This document shows positions 1-10,477 of a DNA stretch of 64,000 bases, piece after piece (positions within the stretch are counted from its first letter, which is position 1; each line of letters opens with the position of its first letter). This DNA is from Viola odorata. Lineage: Eukaryota; Streptophyta; Magnoliopsida; Malpighiales; Violaceae. The DNA lies in the NCBI GenBank assembly GCA_963691705.1, contig OY829539.1, positions 12,960,501-13,024,500 of the forward strand. Direction: 5' to 3'. Under the pieces are notes generated by a model. It saw only the letters and a program-made list of their open reading frames with translations. It made no database searches and was not told the origin of the DNA. The translations under genes and the position numbers were made by a program.

Positions 1-124
1 GGGTTGGCCGCCAGGTTAGGGGCGGCAAGAACAGGGTCTCGTCTCCCGCGATAGGTACAGTAGGCTCGCCGGGTCACCCGACGGGGTAGTGGAGATGTCG
101 CTTCTGTGGTATCGATAGTTATCA
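1..124 (-). mobile_element. Tat element 3' LTR, partial (cut by window start)
   Basis: These 124 bases match 10132-10255 base for base in length, with only a few substitutions (for example ggtta/ggcta), and both end in atcgatagttatca. The element reads on the minus strand, so this is the first part of its 3' LTR; the rest lies outside the window. The LTR therefore begins TGATAACTATCG on the minus strand. The outer boundary and target-site duplication cannot be seen. Confidence 0.9.
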
Positions 125-195
125 TATGCCCAAACGAAAACTAGCCCGAGTGTTTACCAAGGGCTATCACAGCGTCTCCGGTCTTGCCCCTTCAG

Positions 196-1598
196 ATGTT
201 TCTTCCCCAAGCGGAGGCTACTGCCACATCGACCACTGTTCCAATTTCTTCCCCCGGCATTGCTCCTACACAAGCGTCGCCTTCTCATCCTCCACTTGCT
301 AGAAAGAAGAAAAGGACTCTCCGCCTTCGTGTTATCGCTCCTACACGTCCTCCTGCTCAGGTGGTTTTTATAAATTTTTCCCGTCCATGTATTTTTATTT
401 GTTTCTTAATTCCCCCTTTGTCTTTTGCGCGTAGGATACCGCTGCTGTTGCCTCTTCTGCCACTCCTTCACGCGACGGCATGGATTTATCGGGTATTCTT
501 GGTCCCAAGCGACCGCGTCTTAATAAAGACGTCCCTTCAGCGGACACCACTGTCGCTGGTCAGGATAGGCAGGACGGCATTGCCAATACCGGTCCCTTGA
601 CAGGCGACCAAGGTTCTGGACCGGCAGGGAACGAGGCTACCTCTGCGCCGCTTCATTCCTCTGTTGCCGCATCATCTCCTCCTCCAGGCAATCCCTTGGA
701 CTTTCTAGAGGTTTTTGCAGAGGAGAACTTTCCAAACTTAATGACCAGCGGCTTCAATATTGACGTTGGGCCGTCCAATCATTCTCCTCCATCCCCTCCT
801 GATGTTTTCTTCCTTCCCATTGCTGCTCAGACAGTCTTTCCCTCTCTTCCCCCGATAGAAACCCCACGCATGGTGGCTGAGTTAAACACTATACTCTCTA
901 GCGGAGCCGCCACCCATCAAGTTGATTTGAGCAACATTCGCCAGCGCGGGTTCCCAGCGTTAAGAGGCGACAGCTCCCTAGCGATATTCGCCTTACTGGC
1001 AGGACATCTGTTGTCAGTTGAGGAGGAAGAGCGAGGCTTCCTCTCCGTTGCCGAGGGTGAACAATTGCAGCAGATAAGGACTCATCTGTTCTCTAGCTTT
1101 CAAGGTTTCCATTACTGGTCTACAAATATGATGAGATGAATGAGCTCTCTCCAATCCTCCTCCCAGGAATGGCGCAACACTAACCATCAGCTCTCGGAAG
1201 AAATTAGCAAGTACCAAAGGGAGCTTCATGAAACTCAAGAGGAGCTGCAGAAGAGTGTTGAGGAGCGACAATGTGTGGAAAATAGTTTGGGAGTTGCGAG
1301 GAAAGAGTTGGAAGAGGCCAAAGGACTCCGGGCCGCTGGGGATGCCACCCTTCAAGCGGAGCGGAGCAAGAATGCCCCGCTTAAGGAGGAAACGGCGGAC
1401 AGGTGCAAGTGGTTTTCGGAACAAGCGGCAGGCCTCATGGCCGATTGCTTCATTGAGCATCACGGCCGTCATTTCTTTGATGCTGACGCCATCATCCGCC
1501 TCTTCAAGCAAAAATCCAGGTTTCTCACAGAAGAGGGCTACCGCCAAGCGAAAAGGCCACGACTTGACGAGGGGAACAACAGCGTGCCCAGGCCATGA
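196..1598 (+). pseudogene. Antisense ORF (aORF) of the Tat element, spliced, one internal stop
   Basis: This reading frame lies between pol and the 3' LTR and runs opposite to gag-pol, the position of the antisense ORF described in Grande/Retand-type Tat elements. The first exon (ATG 196) ends at a CAG/GT donor. A 74-base intron (361-434) ends in a pyrimidine tract and gcgtag, and the second exon continues in frame from 435. The second exon is open to 1598 except for one TGA at 1137-1139; both sides are in the same frame, so it looks like a single nonsense change. The first half is rich in Pro/Ser. The second half (from about 1150) is a Glu/Lys/Gln-rich coiled coil ending in a basic RPRL segment. 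An ATG directly at the LTR edge (126) opens another frame that could be the original start if a one-base shift occurred near 215-235. No enzymatic domain is visible; the function of such antisense ORFs is unknown. Confidence 0.6.
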
Positions 1599-1686
1599 AC
1601 GTCGCTTCTCTTTTTGTCCATCGGGTGCTCTGACTTCTTTGCCCCTTTTTGTATTTTCTAGGGCCTTTTGTTTAAGCAAGCATCCC

Positions 1687-2110
1687 TTGGGGCATTGCCA
1701 CGCGATCTCCTTTCTTACTTAGCACGATCCCCCAAAGATGTCGCTTGTGCCGAATTTTCTGCACCTTTTCACTTATCACTTGTTAATAGCGACATATTAT
1801 CAAAAAATCTTAATTACCTTGGGGCATTGCCGCGCGATCTCCTTTCTTACTTAGCACGATCCCCCAAAGATGTCGTTTGTGCCGAATTTTCTGCACCTTT
1901 TCACTTATCACTTGTTAATAGCGACATATTATCAAAAAAATTTAATTACCTTGGGGCATTGCCGCGCGATCTCTTTTCTTACTTAGCACGATCCCCCAAA
2001 GATGTCGCTTGTGTCGAATTTTCTGCACCTTTTCACTTATCACTTGTTAATAGCGACATATTATCGAAAAATCTTAATTACCTTGGGGCATTGCCGCGCG
2101 TGCTCCCCCG
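1687..2110. repeat. 132-bp tandem repeat, about 3.2 copies
   Basis: The start motif ttggggcattgcc recurs at 1687, 1819, 1951 and 2083, an exact 132-bp period with a few substitutions per copy. Because 132 is 44 codons, one plus-strand frame stays open across all copies (1668-2174), giving a 44-residue repeat. I regard that ORF as a by-product. Such minisatellites are common in the pol-to-3' LTR region of Tat/Ogre elements. Confidence 0.92.
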
Positions 2111-2249
2111 ATGTCGCTCGTGTCCCGTACTCTTCCAGCCAAACTTCACCGGGTTTGTCCCTTCCGGCTACTAGTTGTGGTACGGTGACCTTTCTTATTT
2201 CTTCAATCGGCCGAGAAGTGCCCTCTCTCAGTGCGCCGCCTGATAAGGG

Positions 2250-2700
2250 CTGGCCATCATGAGGATAGGACTTTTCACTTCCTCAGCGTTGCCCTCACAC
2301 CTCGGAACGTGCCCTCGCTTGACGAGGTGCCTATGTTAGCGCTACCATCGTAAGGATAGGATTTTCACTTGCGAGGCGGAGTTTTTATCTTCCCTGGGGT
2401 CGTGCCTCGCTTAATGATCATCCGCCTATGTGAGCACGGGCTGTCACAAGGATAGGACTTTACACCCCCAGGGGAGTCGGGGTGTGCCCTCTCTGGGTTT
2501 CCCCAGGATAGGATTTTTCACTCCCAACAGTGCTGGAGCGTGTCTCGTCTTAGCGAGCCGCCTGATCAAGGCCGGCCTCGCAAGGCCAGAATTTTTTCAC
2601 TTCCAGCACCATATATTAGGATCGCCGGGGCGTGCCTCGTCTTGACGATCCATCTGTATCAGCCCGTTCTGCCCCAAGGCTAGGACTTTTCACCCCCGAC
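2250..2700. repeat. Degenerate tandem repeats with aggataggactttt core, period about 50-95 bp
   Basis: Variants of the core aggataggacttttcact occur near 2262, 2353, 2450, 2503, 2587 and 2677, each followed by a diverged GC-rich stretch containing cgtgcc(t/c)cg. Spacing is mostly 80-97 bp with one shorter interval. It lies between the 132-bp array and the 39-bp array, within the 3' untranslated part of the Tat element. Confidence 0.7.
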
Positions 2701-2771
2701 ATCCTCCTTTCCTTGTTATCTGCACATTACACAGACAACCAACAAGGAACAAGAAATATTTCCACAACAAT

Positions 2772-3715
2772 TGTTAGACCATGCCCACGGCATGTCGATA
2801 TTTCAATTTCAAAAGACCATGCCCACGACATGTCCATATTTCAATTTCAAAAGACCATGCCCGCGGCATGTCGATATTTCAAAGACCATGCCCACGGCAT
2901 GTCGATATTTCAATTTCAAAAGACCATACCCACGGCATGTCAATATTTCAAAGACCATGCCCACGGCATGTCGATATTTCAATTTCAAAAGACCATGCCC
3001 ACGACATGTCGATATTTCAATTTCAAAAGACCATGCCCACGGCATGTCGATATTTCAATTTAAAAGACCATACCCGCGGCATGTCGATATTTCAAAGACC
3101 ATGCCCACGGCATGTCGATATTTCAAAGACCATGCCCACGGTATGTCGATATTTCAATTTCAAAAGACCATGCTCAACGGCATGTCATATTTCACAAATT
3201 TCAAAAGACCATGCTCAACGGCATGTCATATTCTACAAATTTCAAAACCATGCTCAACGGATGTCACATTTCACAAATTTCAAAACCATGCTCAACGGCA
3301 TGTCATATTTCATAAATTTTTTTAAAACCATGCTCAACGGCATGTCACATTTCACAAATTTTTTAAAACAATGCTCAACGACTTGTCACATTTCACAAAT
3401 TTTAAAACCATGCTCAACGGCATGTCATATTTCATAAATTTTTTTAAAACCATGCTCAACGGCATGTCACATTTCACAAATTTTTTAAAACCATGCTCAA
3501 CGGCATGTCATATTTCATAAATTTTTTTAAAACCATGCTCAACGGCATGTCACATTTCACAAATTTTTTAAACCATGCTCAACGGCATGTCACATTTCAC
3601 AAATTTTAAAACCATGCTCAACGGCATGTCAAATTCTACAAACTTCAAAACCATGCTCAACGGCATGTCACATTTCATAAATTTTTTAAAACCATGCTCA
3701 ACGGCATGTCAAATT
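2772..3715. repeat. Minisatellite of about 25 units, 30-43 bp, each with a small palindrome
   Basis: About 25 units are present in two subfamilies. Units 2778-3165 carry ccatgcccacggcatgtcg followed by atttcaatttcaaa; some lack the cattt insert and are 30 bp. Units 3169-3715 carry ccatgctcaacggcatgtc followed by acatttcacaaattttt. Most units keep an inverted repeat, CATGCC/GGCATG or CATGC/GCATG. Period is often close to 39, so spurious ORFs appear on both strands. This is the last repeat block before the integrase end of pol. Confidence 0.95.
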
Positions 3716-3732
3716 CTAGCATGATACAATTT

Positions 3733-4840
3733 TAATCTAGCAATATTCCAAGAGTTAGGTAAGGGAGTACCGTCAACCGTTTCGAGGTGATACGCCCCCT
3801 TTCCGATGACACGAGTGACGCGGTACGGGCCTTCCCAGTTTGAGCTGAGCTTCCACATTCGTTGGCCCGCCGCTCATTTATCCCTGAGCACAAGGTCTCC
3901 CACTTTGAGCAGCTGCTCCTTAACATGTCTGTTGTGATACCGCGCCATTCTTCTTTTGTAGGGCATTATTTTCAAGAGAGCTTCCTCGCACACCTCAGGT
4001 AGCATGTCAAGGTTAGCTCGTAACCTCTCCTCGTTTAATTCCTCCTTGAAATATTCCACCCTCAAGCTTAGGGTGTCAATTTCGACAGGCGTTACCGCTT
4101 CAGTACCAAAAGCCATCGCAAAAGGCGTCTCACTCGTACTAGTTTTGACGGTCATGCGGTAAGCCCACATTACATAGGGTAACTTATCTGGCCACTTCTT
4201 TTTCGACCCCTCTAGATTTTTCTTGATGCCGCTCAGAATGCTTCGGTTGGTCACCTCCGCCTGGCCATTAGTCTGGGGGTGCGCCACAGAGGAGAACCTC
4301 TGTTCAATCTGAAATTCTTCGCATTGCTCCTTGAAGAAGCGGCTGGTAAATTGCGCCCCGTTGTCACTAACTAGCACGCGAGGCACCCCGAAGTGCATGA
4401 TCACTTGGTGCTTAAAGAAGTGCCACACCTTCTCCGTCGTAATAGTGGCCACCGATTCCGCTTCTACCCATTTAGTAAAGTAGTCCACTGCCACAATTAC
4501 AAACTTCAGTTGGGACCTCGCCTTAGGAAAAGGGCCTAAAATATCGATTCCCCACTTAGCAAAAGGGCAAGGTGCCACGATCTGAGATATTTCAGTGGCG
4601 GGTTGTCGAGGGATTTTGGCAAATTCTTGACATTTGTGGCATGACTGCACAAAGTTGTTACAATCCCTGCGAATAGTGGGTCAATAGAATCCTGACCAAA
4701 ACACCTGTGCGGCCATGGTACCACCTGACACATGCATGCCGCAGATGCCTTCGTGAATCTCTCGCAGGGTATGGAGGCCTTCTTGTTCCGTTATGCATTT
4801 TGCGGCCGGGTGCGAGAAACATCTCCGAATTAGCGCCCCA
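3733..4840 (-). pseudogene. Tat pol: integrase, broken by two stops
   Basis: Integrase inserts the cDNA copy into chromosomal DNA. The zinc-binding part (His pair in the stretch before 4683, then CHKCQEFA) is split by a TGA at 4681-4683 where Trp is expected (SGFY*P). The catalytic core at 3874-4650 has GIDILGPFP, VAVDYFTKWVEAE (first Asp), VSDNGAQFTS (second Asp) and [16 protein letters not shown] (Glu). After a second stop at 3874-3876 the same frame continues to about 3733 with NWEGPYRVTRVIGKGAY, the GPY/F module, so the original reading frame ended near 3733. Sequence matches gypsy integrases throughout. It is non-functional as read. Confidence 0.9.
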
Positions 4841-4849
4841 TCATAATAA

Positions 4850-5577
4850 GTGCACCTCGCCGCTTGTTTCAATACTTTTTTCTTTTCTACACTGTCGCTT
4901 AGGAGCTCGTCATGCTTCAAAAAATTTATCACAGGGATCCTCCAATCCTTTTCGATCTCCTCTACACATAGCGACAGCTGTTCCTCCATAAAGGATGGCA
5001 ATGACCTTTCTTCATAGTATACGCCCTCTGGAATGGCGGCCTCCTGATTGGCTGCCGTTTTGGCGAGACTATCTGCCTTGGTATTATCCTCCCGCGGGAT
5101 GTGTTCGAAAGTGACACACACACCGCTTTGTTCCATTTCTGTCAACTCCCTTTTCACTTTCGAGAGGTATTGCGCCATGATCGGTTCTCTAGCTTGGGAA
5201 TGTCCCAAGACTTGATCAATTATCAACTTGGAGTCCCCTCGCATTATTAACTGTGGGGCTCCAGCTACCAGGTCATTCTCAGTTTTGGCGAAGAGATTCC
5301 TTCCTACTCTAAGCCCTGCCAATAACGCTTCATACTCCGCTGCGTTGTTGGACAGCGGTTGTAGGATTCTGATGGCGTGCCGCACCTGCACATTGTGTGG
5401 CCCGACCATGTATATTCCAGCTCCCGCCAGCTCCTGATTTTTGGCGCCATCCACATAGATGACCCATGTGTCCGCGGGGGCTTCTGAGGGTAAGATCTGT
5501 GTATCACTGCCTTTCCCCTCAAGCGGCTCTACCGCCTTGTCCCTAGTAAATGTGCACTCGGCTATGAAATCCGCCAA
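4850..5577 (-). pseudogene. Tat pol: additional archaeal-type RNase H (aRNH) and linker to integrase
   Basis: The frame 4681-5577 holds the motifs VIYVDGAKN (first Asp), NNAAEYEALLAGL (Glu), MRGDSKLIIDQV (Asp) and REDNTKADSLAK (Asp), which are the catalytic motifs of archaeal/bacterial-like RNase H. A separate native RNase H lies just upstream in pol, so the element has two. Dual RNase H is the known hallmark of the Tat clade of plant gypsy elements. The domain itself is intact in this copy. It is separated from the preceding domain by a TAG at 5581-5583 where such elements usually have Gln (IKA*VLADFIAE). Residues after about 170 form the linker leading to the integrase zinc domain. Confidence 0.9.
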
Positions 5578-5580
5578 AAC

Positions 5581-6366
5581 CTAAGCTTTTATGGACGGCC
5601 GAGCTTTGTATTGTAGTCCATATTGTTCCAGCTCAATTGACCAGATCAACATCCTCCCCGAGGATTCTGGTTTCCTGAAAATCCTTCTCAAAGGCTGGTC
5701 CGTGAGCACGGTGACCAGATGGGCCTGAAAATATCTGTCTATCTTTCGTGTGGACTGTATCAGAGTGAACGCCACCTTCTCAAGGTGGGTGTATCGAACC
5801 TCAGCATCTTTTAACACATGACTGACGAAGAAAATGGGTCGGTGGGCGTAATTATCCTCCCGGACCATAACAGCACTGACCACTTCGTCCGCGACGCCAA
5901 GGTACAAGAATAAAGTGTCGCCCGGCTCTGGTCGTGTTAGCACCAAGTCGGATGACAAGTAAGCTTTCAAACTCATGAACGCCTCTTCGCATTCTTGTGT
6001 CCACCCAAAAGGAGCTTTCTTGAGTATAACTTTGAAGAATGGCATGCACTTCTCGCCCTGCTTAGAGATGAACCGTCCTAGAGCAATGACGCGTCCTGTC
6101 AATCTCTGAACCTCCTGAAGGGTTCGCGGCGATACCATATCATGGATAGCCTTAATCTTTGACGGGTTCGGTTGGATGCCCTTTTGGCTTACCACATACC
6201 CCAAGAATTTTCCTGTTTGGAATGCGAACGTGCACTTGCGGGGGTTCAGTTTTATCTGGTACTTCCTTAACGTATCAAACACTTCCTGCAAATCGGCCAG
6301 ATGGTCACCGAAACTTCTGCTCTTGACCAGTACATCGTCTACGTATGCTTCTACATTTCTCCCGAT
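5581..6366 (-). pseudogene. Tat pol: RT palm/thumb end and native RNase H
   Basis: This frame continues RT beyond a TAA at 6367-6369. The RT active site YVDD is encoded at 6333-6344, just after that stop. QVxF-type thumb motifs follow (KCTFAFQTGKFLGYVVS, QRLTGRVIALGRF). From about 5960 the native RNase H region follows (TLFLYLGVADEVVSAVMVRE, YTHLEKVAFTLI, VLTDQPLRRIFRKPE). It has weak conservation of catalytic acids, as is usual for Tat elements with an additional RNase H. The block ends at the TAG at 5581. Confidence 0.88.
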
Positions 6367-7860
6367 TTACTTTTCAAACACTTTGTTGGCCATGCGCTGG
6401 AAGGTCGCCCCTGTATTCTTTAAGCCAAACGACATTATCGTGTAGCAATAAGTGGCCTTCACGGTTACAAATGCCATTTTTTCCTCATCCTCCTTGGCCA
6501 TAGGAATTTGATGGTATCCAGAATTGGCGTCCAAGGAACTCAAATACACATATCCTGCCGCTTGATCGACTAACTGATCAATCCGAGGGAGCGGATAGCA
6601 GTCCTTAGGGCAAGCGTCGTTCAAGTTGGTGAAATCAATGCACATGCGCCAGTCTCCGTTGGGCTTGCGGACTAAGACGGGGTTGGCCAGCCAAGTGGGA
6701 TATTGAACTTCTCGGATGAATCCCGCATCTGACAATTTCGCTATCTCCTTATCAATCACCACCGCCTTTTCCGCAGAGAATGCTCGCTGCTTCTGTTGAA
6801 CTGGCGTGGCGTGTGGGTCGACATTGAGTCGATGCTCAGCTACTTCCCTGGACACGCTAGGCATGTCCGCTGGTTTCCACGCGAACTCTCCTTTGCACTT
6901 GTTCAACAGCCGAGCCAATTGTGCTCTCTCCTCAAGGGTCAGCTTGCCACTAGCCTGGAAGCTCGCCTTATCATTGCCTTGGACAGGGATGGGTACCATC
7001 GCATCTACTGGCTGGGTTCGCCTTTCATCCCTTTGCTCGTAGGGGTCCGCTGCCACACACACATATTGATCATAGCTTTTTTGAATCATGAGCGAGTAGC
7101 ACTCGACGGCTAGCTTTTGGTCGCCCTTGATCGATACTACCCCTTCCCACGAGGGGTATTTCATCCTGAGATGTTTCTGAGATACCGCGGCCCCAAAACG
7201 ATTGAGGAATGGCCGCCCTAGAATGGCATTATACGGTAGGATGAGATCTACGACCAAGAACATCAATTCTTCTGATCGTTTCGACGTGTCTTCTCTGAAA
7301 TACACAGGCAGCGCTGTGATTCCAATTACAAGTATAGGGATGCCGTCCACTCCAATAATTGGTTTCTTGCAGGGCGCCAGTTCGTTGGCAGGGTATTTCA
7401 TGAGATTATATGCTTCCAATGAGAATAGATTTACCGTACTGCCGTTATCAATGAGGGTCCTTCACACCCCATGGCTCCCAATAACCGGTGTGACTACTAA
7501 CGCATCATTATGAGGGAAGACGACGCCCTTCTCATCCTCTTCCGAAAAAGATATTACCATCCTGTCCAGCGCGTCAATCGCTCCCTTTTTTGTCAGCTGG
7601 CCTTCCCGTTTTCGCTTCTCTCCTGTCAGGAGCGTTGTTGGGGTAATCTCGTCCAGGAACGACGCGCCACCAGCGATAATGTTGATGATGGGAATATCCT
7701 CATCGTGCATCATCAGCAACTCTTTCCCCCTTGTGCCAGAAGTTCCTCCTCTCCTAGGGGGAGGAGGCAATTGATGGTCGCCTAGCGCTCCGCGCGGGGG
7801 GTCGCTCCTAGTTTCTTCTCTTATTCGAGTGGCAAACTCTCCAAGGTACCCTTCTTCCAA
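6367..7860 (-). pseudogene. Tat pol: aspartic protease and RT fingers/palm
   Basis: The protease active site is split by a TGA at 7462-7464: upstream lies VVTPVIGSHGV, downstream RTLIDNGSTVNLFS with the Asp-Asn-Gly catalytic triplet, then the flap and ILGRPFLNRFGA. RT motifs follow from about residue 200 of the 350-residue frame: NPVLVRKPNGDWRMCIDF, LNDACPKDCYPLPRID, LSSLDANSGYHQIPM (first catalytic Asp) and MSFGLKNTGATFQRM. The frame stops at TAA 6367 immediately before the YVDD motif. All breaks are explained by a single C-to-T (or G-to-A) change in a CGA, CAA, CAG or TGG codon. Confidence 0.9.
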
Positions 7861-9633
7861 CAGTCACTTTATTGCCAACTTTAACTCCCTGCATGCCTCT
7901 GTAGAATGCCCCTTAACCTTATGGAATTTACAAAAGGCGTTTTCCCTTCCTCCCATGACCACCCCTGGCTTCACAAGGGCGGGATAGCGAATCGGCAGGT
8001 TCTGCTGCTGAATAATGGCTAAGATTTCCGCTCATGGGAGTGTAAGAGGAGGAAGGTCGGGATCGTATGTTCGACCCTTAGGGGGATCCGCCTATCGCTG
8101 AACATTCAGACCGCTGCCCCTTCCTCTAGAGAAGTTACCCTTCTGGCGGCTCAACGCCTTGGGAATGTAATCTTTCCGCTGGGTGTATTCATCACCCGGA
8201 TGGGCATCGTGGGTTATACTGGCTTGAGCCGCAAGAGCAGGAGGGGCGCTCTGGGGCGTATCCCGCATCCTGATTCTATACTCCTCCTCTTCCATTCTCG
8301 CATAATTGTGGGCCTTCAATCTTAACGCATCTAAGGTCATTGGGGGGTCCACCATCAATGTATCCCTCAGCTTTCCATATCCACAATTCCGCTTCAAAGC
8401 TTCTATAGCAAAATCAATAGTGATACCGGGGGTCAACGCCATTTCCGTATCAAAGCGACCCAGATAACTATTCAAAGATTCCTCTGGCTTTCTACATATA
8501 TCAAACAAGGCTGCCGCGGATTTCCAAATAGGGATAGCTGTGCTGAAGCGGCTCTTAAACTTGGCCTCTAGTTGCTGGAAATTGCCAATCAATCGAGCGG
8601 GAAGCCCTTCAAACCAGAGGCGAGCCACTCCTGACAATGTCATGACGAATATCTGACACAACGCCGCGTCGCTGTGCGTCTGAAACTGAATGAAGTCCTT
8701 CACCTTGTTGAGATGTGAAATGGGGTCTCTGGTGCCATCGTACGACTCCGTGGGGAGCTTGACACGTCGACTGACCCTGTGGTGCCTTATACGGTGGGTG
8801 AAAGGATGACCAGCGGTGTCATCCAAGATCTCACGATCATGTCGAGGAAGGGACATATCCAGGTGTCTCCTGTGCCCTCGAGGCTCCGGGGTGCGATGCT
8901 GCCGGAGAGACCGGCTGCGGCTCCTGGGCGAACGGGATCGACACCTCCTACTGCCTGATCTCTCACTCCGCTCCATAGATACCTCTCTACCGACTTCCTC
9001 TCTTCTGCCGTCCCAACGCTCTCCGTATTCATCTAGCGGCCGCTCTACTTGAGAGACAGGAATCTGCAGTATCCGTGGTATGTAGTGCTCCTCCTGTCCG
9101 CCTGCCAGTTGTGCAAAGCTGAATGGCATGCTTATCGCAGGTGAGGTTAGAGGGACACTCATCGGGCGTCGAGGCGACACTGGTCGATCAGCGACAATGG
9201 ACGGAGTGAAAATAACTCGAGGAGGCACACTTGATGTCGCGGTGCTGGAAGAGGGGCCTGCGGCCATCCCGATCAAATAATCCAAATGGGCACGAAGAGC
9301 TAACATCGAGCTTACCGAGGGAGTAGCGAGGCTATCCATCCTAGATCTTGCAAGTGGAGGGATGAAGCGACTGGATCCGCCCACGTGAGAAAATGGGGCA
9401 CCCATTGAGGAAGCAAGGGAACCCATTTGTAAAAACGGAGTACTCGTTTGAGAAAATGGGGTACCCGGTTGAGAAAATGATATGCCAGCTGTCAGTCCGA
9501 AAAGAAAGTCTGTCTGCGCAGAGGAGGTTTCAGGTGATGTGACATACGTACTAGACAAAGACATGGAAAAATGTGTCCTACGCGCGTGACCGCCACGAGT
9601 ATGAGGGGGCGTGGATTCTGAATCCGAAGCCAT
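7861..9633 (-). pseudogene. Tat gag (capsid and zinc knuckle)
   Basis: The start is the ATG at 9633-9631 (MASDSESTPPHTRGG), preceded by the leader. After a Ser/Pro-rich region and an Arg/Ser-rich stretch (SRRCRSRSPRSRSRSLR), the retrotransposon capsid domain lies at roughly residues 270-420: YDGTRDPISHLNKVKDF, ALCQIFVMTLSGVARLWF, LEAKFKSRF, SLNSYLGRF. The frame stops at TAG 8092 but continues in phase through one more stop near 8033 to a CX2HX4HX4C zinc knuckle (CKFHKVKGHSTEAC, about 7892-7935). Another stop follows near 7861. Gag packages element RNA into virus-like particles; this copy is degraded. Confidence 0.88.
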
Positions 9634-9722
9634 GATCCTTCGACTCTCAGAAAGAAAAAACAAAGCTTGGTTACTAAGGAAAACTCACTTAATCAACCAA
9701 AGCTCTCAATGAAAGCACCATT
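9634..9722 (-). promoter_or_regulatory. Tat leader and primer-binding site
   Basis: Two bases inside the 5' LTR edge, the minus strand reads TGGTGCTTTCATTGAGAGC (9702-9720), ending the 3' side of a tRNA that finishes GAAAGCACCA. This position and the TGG start make it the primer-binding site. I cannot assign the tRNA with confidence. The remaining leader up to the gag ATG at 9633 is about 70 bases. Confidence 0.7.
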
Positions 9723-10255
9723 TGATAAGAGTCCGAGTGGTACTGAGCAGGATTGGCTTGATCTGGGACAGTCGGGAACACTGTACTGGGGGGCCTTCGT
9801 CACCTGCAATGCGCCGGAGGGGGTCTCCGGCGTAAACACTCCTATGCCAAAGTCAGTGTGAGTAGTAAAAGTGGTAGGGGTTCAGTACGCTATCTTAAGC
9901 TTACCCTCTTGTCTGAAAAGGTGAGGGTATTTATAGACAAAGGGAAGAGTGTACCGACAGGGGTAGGAATAGTCCCTGGTAGGTGTCGCTGGTATGGTAT
10001 ATGCCGCTGGAGTGGCCTTGAGTGATGTCACACGGGTGACGTCACGCGGGATGACGTCAGGGATGACCTGGGATGGGATGCCGCCATGCGGATGTCGCAT
10101 GAGAGCCCCCCCGCTGATGTCGACCATCCCAGGGTTGGCCGCCAGGCTAGGGGCGGCAAGAACAGGGTCTCGTCTCCCGCGACAGGTACAGCAGGCTCGC
10201 CGGGTCACCCGGCGGGGTAGTGGAGATGCCGCTTCTGTGGTATCGATAGTTATCA
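9723..10255 (-). mobile_element. Tat element 5' LTR, 533 bp
   Basis: Bounded by TGATAA (9723) and TTATCA (10255), a TG...CA pair with 6-bp inverted ends. The outer end matches the partial LTR at 1-124. On the minus strand a TATAAATA box lies at 9928-9935. Three TGACGTCA-type motifs lie 90-130 bases upstream of it. The base after the LTR (10256) starts caatc, the expected target-site duplication, but the other side is outside the window. Confidence 0.9.
10023..10059. promoter_or_regulatory. Three TGACGTCA-like bZIP motifs in the Tat U3
   Basis: TGATGTCA (10023-10030), TGACGTCA (10037-10044) and TGACGTCA (10052-10059) are spaced 14-15 bp apart upstream of the LTR TATA box (9928-9935). TGACG pairs form as-1-type elements bound by plant TGA/bZIP factors. 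Stress-responsive transcription is an inference. Confidence 0.6.
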
Positions 10256-10275
10256 CAATCCGTAAAGCTCATACA

Positions 10276-10417
10276 TTCCAGCTCATTAAAAGGAGCTCGG
10301 ATCGTATCAATTAGCCTCTGTAATCTGAATTGTACTTCGTGGAGACGTTCCAGCTCATTAAAAGGAGCTCGGATCGTATCAATTAGCCTCTGTAATCTGA
10401 ATTGTACTTCGTGGAGC
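10276..10417. repeat. 72-bp tandem duplication
   Basis: The segment starting ttccagctcattaaaagg at 10276 is repeated at 10348 with the same sequence through gaattgtacttcgtggag. Each copy contains a small inverted repeat (agctc...gagct). It lies between the Tat LTR and the CACTA remnant. No gene is seen here. Confidence 0.9.
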
Positions 10418-10477
10418 TATGTTGCACACTGCTAGCCATCGTTGTGTCTCCCTTGACTTTGTTGGGTATGTATCATA

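Noticed and set aside
1014..1679. 221-residue minus-strand ORF opposite the antisense ORF
   Set aside because: It is the mirror of the plus-strand frame, has no recognisable motif and overlaps the 132-bp repeat edge.
2771..3437. Long plus- and minus-strand ORFs with HGMSIFQ- and CRYFNFK-type repeats
   Set aside because: They are produced by the 39-bp minisatellite, whose period is a multiple of three.
2772..3715. CRISPR-like array
   Set aside because: The spacers are near-identical repeats in a plant retrotransposon; this is a minisatellite.
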